This document shows positions 1-7,343 of a stretch of 64,000 nucleotides of DNA, piece by piece. A model generated the notes under the pieces. The model was given only the letters and a program-made list of their open reading frames with translations, was not told the origin of the DNA and did no database searches. A program made the translations under genes and the position numbers. Origin of the DNA: Pseudomonas viridiflava (GTDB lineage: Bacteria; Pseudomonadota; Gammaproteobacteria; Pseudomonadales; Pseudomonadaceae); NCBI RefSeq assembly GCF_900585905.1, contig NZ_UTVH01000034.1, positions 372,001 through 436,000 on the forward strand, read 5' to 3'. The first letter of the stretch is position 1. The number at the start of each line of letters is the position of its first letter.

Positions 1-2
1 GC

Positions 3-620
3 CGGGAGCGTGACCGCAGGCCGACGCTGGACGAGCTGAGAAAGGTGCTGACGCATTACCAGGACATGCAACTGAGACGCCCGACGGCCACCAATATGCT
101 GAAAGTCGTGGGCTTTGCCCTGTTTTCCACTCGCCGCCTTGATGAGATCACCCGCATTCGCAGGGCAGACGTAGACGAGGCTGGCCAGCGAGTGCTGGTG
201 CGCGACATGAAAAACCCGGGGCAGAAGATAGGCAACGATGTCTGGTGCTACCTGCCGGACGAAGCGTGGCAGATACTTCAAACCATGCCAAAGGCCGGCG
301 ACGACATTTTCCCCTACAGCCCTGAATCCATCTCCACGTCCTGGGCGAAAGCCTGCAAGTTCCTGGAGATCGCAGATCTGCACTTCCACGACCTGCGCCA
401 TGAGGGCGTCAGCCGCCTGTTTGAAATGGGCTGGGATATCCCCCGGGTGGCGAGTGTGTCCGGGCACAGGGATTGGAACTCGCTGAGGCGCTACACCCAT
501 CTGCGGGGCGAGGGTGACAAATACGCGGGGTGGGAATGGCACGACAAGATCGTGCGGGCGCCCGTCCAACTGGGCGCCGCATCAATGAAGTGGCTCAGTA
601 GGCGCGTTTTGAGCCGTTGA
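3..620 (+). CDS. Tyrosine recombinase (phage integrase), C-terminal part; start outside window
   Basis: The reading frame is open to the left edge, so this is the catalytic half of a longer integrase. Tyrosine recombinase residues appear in order: Arg in STRRLDE, the HDLRHEG box (H-x-x-R), GHRDW (His) and LRRYTHL (nucleophilic Tyr). Such enzymes integrate and excise the prophage. The first visible residues (RERDRRPT) are those that normally follow the core-binding domain, so about 180-200 residues are probably missing off-window. The gene ends convergently with the PrtN-like gene, overlapping it by 26 bases. A truncated N-terminal half of a similar integrase lies at the other end of the prophage at 35991. 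Confidence 0.93.
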   Translation, partial: RERDRRPTLDELRKVLTHYQDMQLRRPTATNMLKVVGFALFSTRRLDEITRIRRADVDEAGQRVLVRDMKNPGQKIGNDVWCYLPDEAWQILQTMPKAGDDIFPYSPESISTSWAKACKFLEIADLHFHDLRHEGVSRLFEMGWDIPRVASVSGHRDWNSLRRYTHLRGEGDKYAGWEWHDKIVRAPVQLGAASMKWLSRRVLSR

Positions 621-885
621 GGGGTGAGCCGTTGAGCGAGTTGTGCTCTTTCACCGCGGCCGCGTGCTGTACATCCAGGTAGGCGGCCAGGTCAGTCAAG
701 TGGATGCCTTTGGCCGACTTCTGGCTCGGCTCCAGACGAGTAATGGGCAGCTTGATCTGACCGCTCATTACCTTGCGCTGGAACATCTCCGGCGTCAGAT
801 GAGTGAAGTAATCCCGGCAAACCCGCTCCAGCGGGATAATTGCCTGGCCGTCGTACTGGGCCATCAAAAAAAATGCAGTGTTCAT
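595..885 (-). CDS. PrtN-like pyocin activator family protein
   Basis: A 96-residue protein whose first 65 residues have the PrtN pattern: MNTAFFLMAQYDG, an IIPLERVCRDYFTHLTPE stretch, then ITRLEPSQKSAKGIHLTDLAAYLD. In P. aeruginosa PrtN activates R/F-pyocin operons. Here there is no separate pyocin cluster in view, and the gene is the last of the leftward early operon, so it may act on phage promoters instead (inference). The start overlaps the stop of the upstream gene in an ATGA arrangement. The C-terminal 25 residues (AVKEHNSLNGS...) look unstructured. Confidence 0.85.
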   Translation of the reverse strand: MNTAFFLMAQYDGQAIIPLERVCRDYFTHLTPEMFQRKVMSGQIKLPITRLEPSQKSAKGIHLTDLAAYLDVQHAAAVKEHNSLNGSPLNGSKRAY

Positions 886-1103
886 GATGAACCTCTGACG
901 GGTGATCGACGTGGTTTGTTAAGCCTGACCGCTTCACGCTCAGCCATGAATGCCGCCCACTCCAGCGTTTTGCGCTGCTGACGTATCCGGCTGCAGCGTT
1001 GGTGCTTACGGGTGGAACGCGCCTTGCCGCAGATATCGCAGCGGCTGGGCAAGTCCAGCTTGGTCCCGGCCATTGCTGGGCGGGTGCGTGTGCCTGAACT
1101 CAT
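882..1103 (-). CDS. Small cysteine-containing phage protein, unknown function
   Basis: A 73-residue basic protein. Residues 20-37 hold a C-x2-C pair (CDICGK) followed by HQRC, which could bind one zinc ion. It is translationally coupled on both sides: its start overlaps the stop of the gene at 1100-1366 by 4 bases, and its stop overlaps the start of the PrtN-like gene by 4 bases. A GGGGCAAGG ribosome site precedes the ATG. I do not recognise a named family. The coupling suggests a product needed together with its neighbours in early phage growth. Confidence 0.7.
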   Translation of the reverse strand: MSSGTRTRPAMAGTKLDLPSRCDICGKARSTRKHQRCSRIRQQRKTLEWAAFMAEREAVRLNKPRRSPVRGSS

Positions 1104-1366
1104 CCTTGCCCCCTTGTAATAAGGCGGGCCAGTGCGGCGGCCTGGCCGTAGGATGCCAGCGCGTTGAGAGGGTAAGTGATACTGCGACCGTCCTCAGCGC
1201 GCAACGTGGCCACGTTGCCATCGATCTCTTCGATGACGCCTGTACGGGCTTCGAGACGGTACTCCCGGCCGCCACCGGCAAGAGCCACGTAGCTGACCTG
1301 GTCACCGACAGCCAGCGTGGGTGTGGTAGCCTCTGCGTCGCCACCTCGGGGTTGATTCACATGCAT
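1100..1366 (-). CDS. Hypothetical phage protein, possibly SH3-like small barrel
   Basis: An 88-residue protein (MHVNQPRGGDAEATT...). A longer open frame exists upstream, but the start at 1366 is favoured by an AAAGGAGAAGCACC ribosome site immediately before the ATG. The same ribosome site occurs before the gene starting at 1966. The middle of the protein (VGDQVSYVALAGGG...RTGVIEEIDGNVATLRAEDG) has the alternating pattern of a small beta barrel that binds nucleic acid or protein (inference). Its leader contains a stem-loop at 1391-1418. Function unknown. Confidence 0.7.
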   Translation of the reverse strand: MHVNQPRGGDAEATTPTLAVGDQVSYVALAGGGREYRLEARTGVIEEIDGNVATLRAEDGRSITYPLNALASYGQAAALARLITRGQG

Positions 1367-1390
1367 GGTGCTTCTCCTTTGGGGTAGTGG

Positions 1391-1418
1391 GTGTCGGGGA
1401 GTTGCCGCTCCTCGACAC
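1391..1418 (-). promoter_or_regulatory. RNA stem-loop with CGGCAA loop in the leader of the 1366 gene
   Basis: On the transcribed (minus) strand an 11-pair stem, including one G-U pair, closes a CGGCAA hexaloop. It lies in the intercistronic gap, ending 10 bases before the ribosome site of the gene starting at 1366. The stem arms are 1391-1401 and 1408-1418. A second stem-loop with the same loop but a different stem sequence lies at 1993-2012, upstream of an identical ribosome site. No T-run follows, so a terminator is unlikely. A protein- or RNA-binding control site is a possibility (inference). Confidence 0.55.
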
Positions 1419-1424
1419 CGTTTC

Positions 1425-1631
1425 TCAGGCCGACGTGGCCATGTCCTTAACAATCGCCTCAATCACTTCCTCCCGGCTTTTCGCGTAAGCGAAAGGCAGC
1501 GCACCACCTGGGCGTGTAATGGGGTAGCGCGTTTCCGGTAACCGGCATTCGGCCACGGTGTAACCGCTGTCCGTGATCCAGCAGCGGGGGATGACCTGGT
1601 TGTCCCGATCCCGCTTGCATGACCAATTCAC
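1425..1631 (-). CDS. Hypothetical phage protein
   Basis: A 68-residue protein beginning VNWSCKRDRDNQVIP. The GTG start at 1631 overlaps the TGA stop of the upstream gene (GTGA), which favours it over an ATG further upstream that would lie inside that gene. Two cysteines occur within the first 30 residues (SCKRD and AECRL). The C-terminus (SREEVIEAIVKDMATSA) looks helical. No family recognised. It is part of the leftward early operon, downstream of the primase. Confidence 0.65.
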   Translation of the reverse strand: MNWSCKRDRDNQVIPRCWITDSGYTVAECRLPETRYPITRPGGALPFAYAKSREEVIEAIVKDMATSA

Positions 1632-1966
1632 GGTTGATGCCTGCGCAAGGCTTCCCACACCGCCTCACCGTCCTGAATGTAGGTATGCACTTCCTGCTCA
1701 GGGCTGTTATCCAGGCGCAGCACAGCGATGCAGTGTTCGAACAACGGGCTGTCCAGACTGCGCAGCTCGGTCAGGTCAAACGGATAGCGACGGCCGTTGT
1801 ACAGACCCAACAGAAAGCGCCCGACGACGCCACTTTGGCCCGTATCGCGCTGGGCGACCGGCACCAGACGCAGCAAGGCATCGACACCCGCCGCGCGAAT
1901 GGCCGGTCGCTTTGCCCGCAGTTGCATCTGCTTTTGAAACGCGTCCATGGAAGGGTTGTTGCGCAT
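1628..1966 (-). CDS. Hypothetical phage protein, DUF7673-like
   Basis: A 112-residue protein. A longer open frame extends upstream into the primase gene, but the ATG at 1966 has a strong AAGGAGAAGCACC ribosome site and lies outside the primase. The central segment (DTGQSGVVGRFLLGLYNGRRYPFDLTELRSLD...FEHCIAVLRLD) resembles small proteins annotated DUF7673 in Pseudomonas prophages; this match is from memory and not certain. Function unknown. It follows the primase by 50 bases, and that gap contains a stem-loop. Confidence 0.75.
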   Translation of the reverse strand: MRNNPSMDAFQKQMQLRAKRPAIRAAGVDALLRLVPVAQRDTGQSGVVGRFLLGLYNGRRYPFDLTELRSLDSPLFEHCIAVLRLDNSPEQEVHTYIQDGEAVWEALRRHQP

Positions 1967-1992
1967 GGTGCTTCTCCTTGTGGTACTGAAAA

Positions 1993-2012
1993 TCAGGCGT
2001 TGCCGCGCCTGA
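1993..2012 (-). promoter_or_regulatory. RNA stem-loop with CGGCAA loop in the leader of the 1966 gene
   Basis: On the minus strand a perfect 7-pair stem (TCAGGCG with CGCCTGA) closes a CGGCAA hexaloop in the 50-base gap between the primase stop and the next ribosome site. The loop matches the stem-loop at 1391-1418, while the stem bases differ but still pair. It ends 13 bases before the AAGGAG ribosome site. No T-run follows. Confidence 0.55.
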
Positions 2013-2016
2013 GGTA

Positions 2017-4728
2017 TTACGCGCCCTGGAACACCCAGCAGCGCACGGTTAACGACTTGTTGAACATCGGATTGCACGCGCTCTGCGAAGCCCTGACCGC
2101 GCTGTAAGTCGGTCTGTTGGTTTCCAGCAGCTTGCGGCTGCGGCACTCGCTCAACAGCGTGCGCAGCGTTTTCAGGTCGGCCAGGTTCTGGCGATGCAGG
2201 CTGGCCAGCTCGGCGAGTTCGTTGAGGTTGATCGCGATCAGTTTCGGGTCGTTGCTGTGATTGACCTGTGGGCCGTCGCCCAGGCTTTCGAGGTAGTCAT
2301 AGACTTCCCAGAATTCGGCCACTAACGGATGATCGGCGCTGATCGCAGTCTGCCGCTCCATGCCCATCGCGGTCAGCGCCTGGTGCGTAGCGTCGCGCTG
2401 GCTTTCACTCAAGGGGCAGACCAGGCTCAGGCAGTCCACCAGAGCCATGATCTGGCTGTGATTCTTGATAATCCGCTCAACGCGGATCTCCTTCAGCTTG
2501 CGCAGCTGCTGCTCGTGAACCAACACCCGTTCGGCAAACCTGCCCAGTACCTGGGCCTCTGCCCGAACCGCCATCAACAGAAAGTGGCTCAACTGCTCGA
2601 CGGGTATCAGATTGAGGTTGTCCGCCGCTGCGCGGCTTTCGGTGGTGACGTCCGGCCGGGCAAAGTGAGTTTTTATGATTCGTGTCAGGATCGCCTCGGA
2701 TGCGCTGACATCGGCGTTCTGGCTGATCGCAATAGCGCCGCGAAACGGCGGCTCATAGGTTTCGTTGCCGCTGGTTTTCATGCCTTTGGTGCCCAGCGTG
2801 CCGCCGCCAAAAAAGTCCTTCAGTTCGTCCCAGTCAAAACCCTTTGCGTGCGCCTTGTCCGGCTCGTTGCGGTCGCCCTCGATCAGCACCACCGGCATGT
2901 TGGAAACCTGGCCCATTGCCCGCTGACGCCCCGCGCGTGTCGACTTCGACGGGTCAAAGCCTTCGTGCTCGCGGCCCAGCAACTTCCACAGAAAGGTCAG
3001 CAGCGTGGTCTTGCCTGCTCCGGCTTCACCGGTGACCTCCAGGAAAGGAAAGGATTTGTACTGCCCACGGATCTGCTCGGCGAACAGCGAACCGAACCAG
3101 AACGCCAGGGCCACAACGCCCTTTGCGCCAAAACACGTCCAGAGCATCGGCAGCCAGTCGTTGCGGTAGTGCTTGCCGTCACGCTGAATGTGCATGCCAA
3201 TCGACTTCTGCAACGTCTTCAAACGCAGCTTGCCGAACTCGAAAAAGTCTTCCTTGTTCACCTCGTTGACCATCCCGGCGCGCACCGCGATGTCGCCGAA
3301 CACGTAGCACAGGTGCTGTTTGCTGTAGCCAATGAAGTCGATGGTCTCCACGGTTTTCAGGCCGTAGAGCTGGTCTTTCATGATCTTGTCCAGCTGCTGC
3401 CCGCTGCCGGTGAACACCGCACCGGCTGCCATGCTCAACAGACGCTTCTTGAATTCGCTGGCCGCAGCCAGCTGGCCACCCGTAAACGTGTTCTTGACGC
3501 TGCCGCTGTCGTGAGGGAAGTCGACGCGAAAGTAGTACCAGGACTCGTCAGTGACCTCATTGCGCTGGAAGTACAGGGCCTGGGGATAGCAGTTGGCAAT
3601 CTCCACCACGCCGCCGCACTGACGTAACGCTTTTTGCCGACGCTGCTCGTCATTGAGCAACTGATCCTCATGCCGCTCAGACGACTCCAGCGCCGTCATC
3701 GCCTTGTTGAATTTCTCCAGGTCCATCTTGAACCAGTACAACCGGCTGTCGAAGCCGAAGTGAAATTCATGCCGCTCGCGCCAGTCGTACATCAGCACGC
3801 CTTTTTCCGCCGCGCTTTCGGCAATCAGCAGCGAGCCATGATAACGAGCAGCAGCCAGGTCTTTCCTGACCTGCTCGGCGCGTTGCGCCTCGTCATCGAT
3901 AAATTTCCAGCGCTGGTGCAGGTCATTCCAGTCCACCTTGCGGCTGTCCGGTTGCGGGATCTGCGCCGCTTCGCAGGGGTAGCCCAGCGCTCGCGCCATG
4001 CGTACCCAGCGCCGGGTGTAACGATGGGCCCCGGGCTCGTTGTCCAGCGCCCAGACCAGCTTGGGTAGTTTGCCGCCACGCAGCCGGGCAAGCTCCTTCA
4101 ACGACTCTTCCGGGAACGCCCCGGACGACATCGCCGAGACGGCCTGCAGGCCGTTGTGCACCAATGAGATCGCATCAAAGATGCCTTCGACTATCCACAG
4201 CTCCTTCACCTCCAGCAGCTCGACGCAGGGCGGGCACCACCACACGCCGCGCGGGCTGGCGCCGGGTTTGAACCGCGCCTTCATCTTGCCGAACCGCTGC
4301 GGCCGATCGATCAGCCGCTCCCAGTAACCCCCTTTCTCCAGGGCAAAGCGCACCGTCGCGCTGCCAGCGTTCAACTCAACCGAGAAATAGCTTTCTTGGG
4401 TAAACCACCCCTGAATCAGATCAAGGCTGAAACCGCGAGCAAACTCCAGATACGCCCTGGCGGTCGCATTAGGCTGCTGCTCAGTGGCCGGTGCACGCTT
4501 GCTCCAGTCGTTGAACAGATCCTCATAAATCTCTTTGACGTGCCAGGTCTGGCCACACTTGCCCCGACTGCAGCGGATCACCCACGGATCATCGTGAAAG
4601 GTGTACAGCTCCTTTTTCCGGCACGCCGGGCACTCGCCCTCGCGCATGTACTTGCCAGCCTTGTGCTTGAAGCCATAGTCGTTCTGCAGGCGCTGCAAAA
4701 TATCGGCGCGTAGATCGTTATTCATCAT
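2017..4728 (-). CDS. Phage primase-helicase (CHC2 zinc, TOPRIM and ATPase domains)
   Basis: A 903-residue replication protein. Residues 33-58 carry a zinc-binding set (CPAC, then CSRGKC). A TOPRIM-type segment follows at about 170-260, with acidic residues in LWIVEGIFDAISL and VWALDNEPGAH, giving primer synthesis. A Walker A motif GEAGAGKTT lies near residue 567 and a likely Walker B (VVLIEGD) follows, consistent with a ring helicase ATPase. It takes the place of the unrelated P2 replication protein A. It is the main gene of the leftward early operon and follows the small gene at 4736 by a few bases. The start is one of two tandem ATGs at 4728/4725, with only a weak ribosome site, suggesting coupling to the upstream gene. 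Confidence 0.92.
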   Translation of the reverse strand: MMNNDLRADILQRLQNDYGFKHKAGKYMREGECPACRKKELYTFHDDPWVIRCSRGKCGQTWHVKEIYEDLFNDWSKRAPATEQQPNATARAYLEFARGFSLDLIQGWFTQESYFSVELNAGSATVRFALEKGGYWERLIDRPQRFGKMKARFKPGASPRGVWWCPPCVELLEVKELWIVEGIFDAISLVHNGLQAVSAMSSGAFPEESLKELARLRGGKLPKLVWALDNEPGAHRYTRRWVRMARALGYPCEAAQIPQPDSRKVDWNDLHQRWKFIDDEAQRAEQVRKDLAAARYHGSLLIAESAAEKGVLMYDWRERHEFHFGFDSRLYWFKMDLEKFNKAMTALESSERHEDQLLNDEQRRQKALRQCGGVVEIANCYPQALYFQRNEVTDESWYYFRVDFPHDSGSVKNTFTGGQLAAASEFKKRLLSMAAGAVFTGSGQQLDKIMKDQLYGLKTVETIDFIGYSKQHLCYVFGDIAVRAGMVNEVNKEDFFEFGKLRLKTLQKSIGMHIQRDGKHYRNDWLPMLWTCFGAKGVVALAFWFGSLFAEQIRGQYKSFPFLEVTGEAGAGKTTLLTFLWKLLGREHEGFDPSKSTRAGRQRAMGQVSNMPVVLIEGDRNEPDKAHAKGFDWDELKDFFGGGTLGTKGMKTSGNETYEPPFRGAIAISQNADVSASEAILTRIIKTHFARPDVTTESRAAADNLNLIPVEQLSHFLLMAVRAEAQVLGRFAERVLVHEQQLRKLKEIRVERIIKNHSQIMALVDCLSLVCPLSESQRDATHQALTAMGMERQTAISADHPLVAEFWEVYDYLESLGDGPQVNHSNDPKLIAINLNELAELASLHRQNLADLKTLRTLLSECRSRKLLETNRPTYSAVRASQSACNPMFNKSLTVRCWVFQGA

Positions 4729-4735
4729 CGGGGGC

Positions 4736-4969
4736 TTATTTCACTTCGCCGAGACTGTGTTTAAGGGCGCCAATCAAACGTTTTTGCGCCGCCATCACCG
4801 GGAAGGCCGCGAGCAGCGAACCATGCCGCAAACCTTCGGGGATCATGCGAAAGCGGTCGTCATACCAATGCTCGTTGAACTGCAGCGCGTACTGGCATCG
4901 CAGGGCTTGCAGCAGCGACTCGGCCTCTGTGCGCGCCAGTTTCGCGTTGATCGCAATGTTGACTTCCAT
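4736..4969 (-). CDS. Hypothetical phage protein
   Basis: A 77-residue protein (MEVNIAINAKLARTEAESLLQALRCQYALQFNEHWYDD...). The ATG at 4969 follows a GAGGTGG ribosome site; an upstream ATG in frame lacks one. It is predicted mostly helical. It ends 7 bases before the primase start, so the two are probably translated together. No family recognised. Confidence 0.7.
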   Translation of the reverse strand: MEVNIAINAKLARTEAESLLQALRCQYALQFNEHWYDDRFRMIPEGLRHGSLLAAFPVMAAQKRLIGALKHSLGEVK

Positions 4970-5045
4970 GGTCCACCTCGGATTACAGGCAAAGCTCACC
5001 CAAACCCATGGCAAGCCGGGCAGGGCGCTGACGATTAGAAAGGGG

Positions 5046-5417
5046 TTATCGAGGGTGCTGCTTGTGCTGGGAATTGCCGGGTTGGATCAGGGCTTGCGTT
5101 GCTGATCTGGTATGTACCGGCCAGCCCTGATCAGCCCGGACATCAATCAAGTGCACCACGGCCCGCCCGGGGCTGGCGCCTGAACCTACGGCTGCCCGCT
5201 TGCCCTGGTTGATCATCTGCAGTTCACTCCACGCGTGGTGCACCAAGCGTTGCGCCATGAACACCGGCACCTCCAGCGCCGTAGTCATGTGGCGCACGCA
5301 GTTCTCATAGAGCACATCAGAATCCACCAGGTGCTGCGCTTCGTGACGCTGCAGAAAGGCAAACGCGGCACGTTGCATGCTGCTGCGATAATCGTGATCC
5401 AGCTGGTCGTGGTTCAT
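5046..5417 (-). CDS. Hypothetical phage protein
   Basis: A 123-residue protein (MNHDQLDHDYRSSMQRAAFAFLQRHEAQHL...). The ATG at 5417 overlaps the TGA of the ogr-like gene (ATGA), which decides the start over an in-frame ATG nine bases earlier. The N-terminal 75 residues look helical; the C-terminal third is polar and probably disordered. It sits between the ogr-like gene and the primase in the early operon. No family recognised. Confidence 0.7.
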   Translation of the reverse strand: MNHDQLDHDYRSSMQRAAFAFLQRHEAQHLVDSDVLYENCVRHMTTALEVPVFMAQRLVHHAWSELQMINQGKRAAVGSGASPGRAVVHLIDVRADQGWPVHTRSATQALIQPGNSQHKQHPR

Positions 5418-5698
5418 TTCGCGCACTCCATTGAGTCGAGCAGGTCAGGTTGATCGTGGGTGGATTTCATCGCCGCGCGGCGCAGGGCGATGTCGGCCAG
5501 TGGCAACCTCACCGCAGGGTTGGCCATGCCACTGGGGCTCATTTCGTGGGTCATCTCAAACTCCGCACGCACCGACCAACCGCAGGCCTCGTTGGTGCAC
5601 TGCAGATAGGCCACACGCAAAAAAATGTGCGTGCCCTCGCTGGTGCGAATACGCATACGGCCAAAGCAATGAGGGCAGACCAGCTTGTAGGTGCTCAT
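5414..5698 (-). CDS. ogr: Ogr/Delta-like zinc-finger activator of phage late genes
   Basis: A 94-residue protein with the Ogr/Delta zinc pattern near the N-terminus: CPHC at about residues 8-11 and CTNEACGW at 34-41, separated by about 22 residues that include the RIRTSEGTHIFLRVAYLQC segment typical of the family. In P2 this protein turns on the late promoters by contacting RNA polymerase. In P2 ogr lies next to D. Here it sits inside the leftward early operon upstream of the primase, so early transcription would directly produce the late activator. The C-terminal 45 residues extend beyond the P2 Ogr length of 72. Confidence 0.9.
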   Translation of the reverse strand: MSTYKLVCPHCFGRMRIRTSEGTHIFLRVAYLQCTNEACGWSVRAEFEMTHEMSPSGMANPAVRLPLADIALRRAAMKSTHDQPDLLDSMECAK

Positions 5699-5710
5699 GA
5701 CCGACGCCCC

Positions 5711-5902
5711 CTACAACGCGTGTGTTGCCTGGAACGCGATACTTAACGGTGCCATCGCGCTGCGGATACCGAGCCGGATCTGGTCGACCTGGCTATCGTC
5801 GCTGGCGGTGGTGACGACACCCTTGAGCGCGTCCAGCCGTTGTTGCGCCATCAGCAACACGTCCAGTAATTGCAGCCTTTCTACTTCAGGAATGGGTTTC
5901 AT
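5711..5902 (-). CDS. Small helical phage protein
   Basis: A 63-residue protein (MKPIPEVERLQLLDVLLMAQQRLDALKGV...), probably helical. It lies 12 bases upstream of the ogr-like gene in the early operon. The ribosome site before the ATG is weak (GAGTGAAC). No family recognised. Its position between ymfL-like and ogr-like regulators hints at a regulatory or adaptor role, but this is not shown by the sequence. Confidence 0.6.
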   Translation of the reverse strand: MKPIPEVERLQLLDVLLMAQQRLDALKGVVTTASDDSQVDQIRLGIRSAMAPLSIAFQATHAL

Positions 5903-5948
5903 ATGGGTTCACTCAAAATTGATAAATTCGGGGGGCAGCAAACAGGGC

Positions 5949-6425
5949 TCACTGCCTTGGGGGGGATTTGCTGAACAGCTGGATGGTGGCCAGCACTTCG
6001 GAGTGCCGCGCTGACATATACCGGCTGTGCGCGCCAAGAATCGCCTCGGCTTCGCCTTTCTCTACCACCTCATCCTCCAGCGCCTTGGCAATGATCTGAT
6101 CGACATAGCCACGCTTCGCAGCGGCCTGTACCGAGCGGCTATAGAGGTCGACGTTGTCCAGGGTCTCAGGCCGGGCCAGGGGCACGAACATGCCGCCGTA
6201 CAGGGCAGCGATGTATTCCGGTAGGTGGGCGGTGCCTGAATCCTGCTCAAGCAAGCGGATCTGCTCGTCACTGAGCGGGCGGCTGCCGGCGTTTTCGTAG
6301 ACGTGATTATCGAACTTCTTGAGCTCATAGCCGAGGCGGGCAGCCGCACACTCGCGCCCTCCGGGGTAGGCGCAAATCACAGCACTCATCACTTGCCGCT
6401 TGGTGGTTAGAAGAGGGCGTTTCAT
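5949..6425 (-). CDS. YmfL-like phage regulatory protein
   Basis: A 158-residue protein. The start MKRPLLTTKRQVMSAVICAYPG at 6425 follows a GGGGAG ribosome site. The N-terminal 70 residues (GGRECAAARLGYELKKFDNHVYENAG...LSDEQIRLLEQ) match the YmfL/CII-like DNA-binding proteins of prophages, where a short helix-turn-helix is followed by a helical tail. YmfL-type proteins act as early regulators. The gene follows the cro-like gene in the leftward early operon, the classical cII position. Residues 80-158 are specific to this family and of unknown role. Confidence 0.8.
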   Translation of the reverse strand: MKRPLLTTKRQVMSAVICAYPGGRECAAARLGYELKKFDNHVYENAGSRPLSDEQIRLLEQDSGTAHLPEYIAALYGGMFVPLARPETLDNVDLYSRSVQAAAKRGYVDQIIAKALEDEVVEKGEAEAILGAHSRYMSARHSEVLATIQLFSKSPPRQ

Positions 6426-6465
6426 GTTCTGGTTTTCTCCCCTGTGCACTGCTTTTAGAGTCGCG

Positions 6466-6729
6466 TCAAACGACCTCAGGGTTTGCATATGAATCTGCTG
6501 CATCGGTGAGGATGCCAGGTAGCACCTCGGTCCCAATCAACACGGAGATGTCCCTCAAGATGCGGAACGACAAGCGACCTCGCGGAAGCGTGTCGTGTCC
6601 CGCCCAGCGCTGCACAACCTGAGTGACCGTGCGCGGTTCATAGCCGTGACTGATCGCGAACTGGCGAAAATTGCTTCCATGCTCAATCAGCCGCGCTTGA
6701 ATCTGGCGCTTTTCCATGGATTGGCTCAT
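6466..6729 (-). CDS. Cro-like / BcepMu gp16-like DNA-binding protein
   Basis: An 87-residue protein, first gene of the leftward operon and divergent from the repressor, which is the cro position. The segment RLIEHGSNFRQFAISHGYEPRTVTQVVQRWAGHD resembles the BcepMu gp16 family of phage proteins and reads as a helix-turn-helix. The ATG at 6729 has an AGGA ribosome site about 12 bases upstream; the internal ATG at 6717 has none. It is expected to repress the repressor gene and allow lytic growth (inference from position). Confidence 0.75.
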   Translation of the reverse strand: MSQSMEKRQIQARLIEHGSNFRQFAISHGYEPRTVTQVVQRWAGHDTLPRGRLSFRILRDISVLIGTEVLPGILTDAADSYANPEVV

Positions 6730-6773
6730 GGTTGAAGTGTTCCTAGTTGGTTAAGATGTACCTGTTTGTTCGC

Positions 6774-6801
6774 AGTATACGCACCAAATCGAGTGCGTCA
6801 A
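6774..6801 (-). promoter_or_regulatory. Leftward early promoter with operator in its spacer
   Basis: On the minus strand TTGACG (6796-6801) and TATACT (6774-6779) are separated by 16 bases, a near consensus sigma-70 promoter pointing at the cro-like gene. Inside the spacer lies an inverted repeat, ACGCAC at 6779-6784 and GTGCGT at 6793-6798, with 8 bases between the arms. This is where a repressor would block RNA polymerase, so the divergent XRE repressor is the likely ligand. Confidence 0.7.
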
Positions 6802-6818
6802 CCGGATATTATGAAAAA

Positions 6819-7226
6819 ATGAGTATAGCAACGCGCCTGCGGAGTGTTCTTGAAACAAAAGGCCTATCCATCAAAGAGGCTTCAGATCTCGTAGGAATTC
6901 CCTACAGGACGCTACAGAACTATCTCCTTGATGAGCGCGAACCCAATACAAAGGCGCTCGCGGCGTTGCGTACTCATTTGGGTATAAGCATGGATTGGTT
7001 GCTGACAGGGGAGGGGGAGACGTTCCTAGGTGCAACGCCGGGGACCGAGTCTCCCAAGACCGCTAATGCTCAGGAAAAGACTCTCCTAGAGCTGTATCGC
7101 TCGTTGGGGGATGCGGGCAAGCGGGAGCTGCAGATCGTTGCAGAAGAGAAGAAACGTCTCGTGGATTTTGAACGCCGTCTCAAGGATTTGACGGAAGCCC
7201 TTGCCGATACCAAACGGCCAGCATAA
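6819..7226 (+). CDS. XRE-family phage repressor (CI-like), no peptidase domain
   Basis: A 135-residue protein. Residues 1-62 form an XRE helix-turn-helix (LSIKEASDLVGIPYRTLQNYLLDEREPNTKALAALRTHLGISMDWLLTGEG). Residues 75-130 are a predicted coiled helix (EKTLLELYRSLGDAGKRELQIVAEEKKRLVDFERRLKDL) suited to oligomerisation. There is no S24 peptidase domain, so RecA-driven self-cleavage is not expected; induction would need an antirepressor or another signal. The start at 6819 excludes a longer open frame that would run through the promoter. It is divergent from the cro-like gene and should maintain lysogeny. Confidence 0.85.
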   Translation: MSIATRLRSVLETKGLSIKEASDLVGIPYRTLQNYLLDEREPNTKALAALRTHLGISMDWLLTGEGETFLGATPGTESPKTANAQEKTLLELYRSLGDAGKRELQIVAEEKKRLVDFERRLKDLTEALADTKRPA

Positions 7227-7343
7227 TGTGTACCCATTAGGTAAAGTGATGTTAGAGTACCGTTATTAGCTATGTGCTGTTGAGGTGCATGATTGAAATA
7301 TAAATAAGGTATTATGTCTTGTTGTTACATAAGGAGTGTGGTC

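Noticed and set aside
6747..6818. Longer start for the XRE repressor
   Set aside because: It would cover the promoter/operator region; the helix-turn-helix begins right after the ATG at 6819.
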